From Nocardioides sambongensis (lineage in GTDB: Bacteria > Actinomycetota > Actinomycetes > Propionibacteriales > Nocardioidaceae), in the NCBI RefSeq assembly GCF_006494815.1, contig NZ_CP041091.1, positions 620,001 to 684,000 of the forward strand: DNA of 64,000 bases, in the 5' to 3' direction. A model generated the notes under the pieces. The model did no database searches. It worked only from the letters and a program-made list of their open reading frames with translations, and was not told the DNA's origin. Positions 63,651 to 64,000 of this stretch are shown here, one piece after another; positions within the stretch are counted from its first letter, which is position 1, and every line of letters begins with the position of its first letter. A program made the translations under genes and the position numbers.

Positions 63651-64000
63651 CTCGAGTCAGGTCAAACGGCGAGAACATCGCCAAGGCACCACGGTTCGTG
63701 ATGATCATCAACGGCACCAGAACCCTCGATGGAGAATCTCGGGCACATCGGCTGGTCGGGCTGAAGGGCTACGCCACCAACATCCCCGCCGCCGTGATGC
63801 CCGCCGTCGAGGTCACCGCCTGCTACCACGACCTATGGAGGGTCGAGCAGTCTTTCCGGATGGGCAATACCGATTTACGGGCGCGGCCGATGTTCCACCA
63901 CACCCCCCGACGCGATCGAGAGGCCACCTGAGCATCGTGTTCGCCGCGCGCCCGCTGTCGCGCGTCGCCTACAAGACGTGACCGGGCTCAGCATCCGCAA
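63651..64000 (+). pseudogene. remnant of an IS1634/IS1549-like transposase, C-proximal part, runs off the window
   Basis: Matches the intact transposase from about residue 380: GENIAKAPRFVMIINGTRTL, RLVGLKGYATNIPAAVMP, YHDLWRVEQSFRMGNTDLRA, RPMFHHT, then a frame change near 63905. It is in the same orientation and follows in order from the piece at 60708-61030, with about 75 residues missing between. Confidence 0.75.

Overview
The window is very high-GC DNA from an actinobacterium. Gene order (rpsB-tsf, pyrH-frr-cdsA, rlmN; nadD-rsfS; etfBA), many GTG starts and TANNNT boxes placed directly before start codons suggest a Nocardioides-like member of the Propionibacteriales (inference; no 16S rRNA gene is present).

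Positions 1-37810 are ordinary chromosome. In order: a partial family-2 glycosyltransferase, a TPR lipoprotein, a collagen-like secreted protein, photolyase, a XerC-type recombinase and aldose 1-epimerase; an M23 peptidase convergent with the epimerase; ribosomal protein S2 and EF-Ts; an SPFH / zinc-ribbon / small-membrane-protein operon; UMP kinase, ribosome recycling factor, CDP-diglyceride synthase and RlmN; a GT4 mannosyltransferase, a LOG protein, an M1 aminopeptidase and a RIO kinase; a thioredoxin-fold TPR protein, an EI24 protein, a LysR/EamA divergent pair, a Nudix hydrolase and MoeA; ETF beta/alpha; a secreted lysyl-oxidase-like protein; ProA; a CDP-alcohol phosphotransferase with a DedA-like partner; NadD, RsfS and a phosphatase; then tRNA-Ala(GGC).

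From 37990 to the right edge the DNA is an integrated mobile element, probably an integrative conjugative element. It starts with an excisionase/integrase pair beside the tRNA. It carries an SSB, a VirD4/TraG-type coupling ATPase, an ArdC-like antirestriction protein, a lysozyme/M23 cell-wall hydrolase, a TcpC-like membrane protein, a ParB-like protein and a primase-polymerase, mostly on the minus strand. No relaxase or VirB4 is visible; these may lie beyond 64000. Between SSB and the coupling ATPase is a cargo locus: a DNRLRE-type secreted protein of about 910 residues with a lower-GC C-terminal domain that looks like a polymorphic-toxin tip, followed by a small immunity-like gene. It is split by an IS1634/IS1549-like insertion sequence with a 60-bp target duplication. 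A second copy of that IS (47-bp duplication) sits in a nest of older IS remnants at 60.7-64.0 kb.

Caution for users: ten genes are broken by what reads in every case as the loss of one base from a run of G or C. One is provable inside the window, because two otherwise matching IS copies differ there. These are more likely sequence errors than real pseudogenes; affected entries give the run position and the corrected product.
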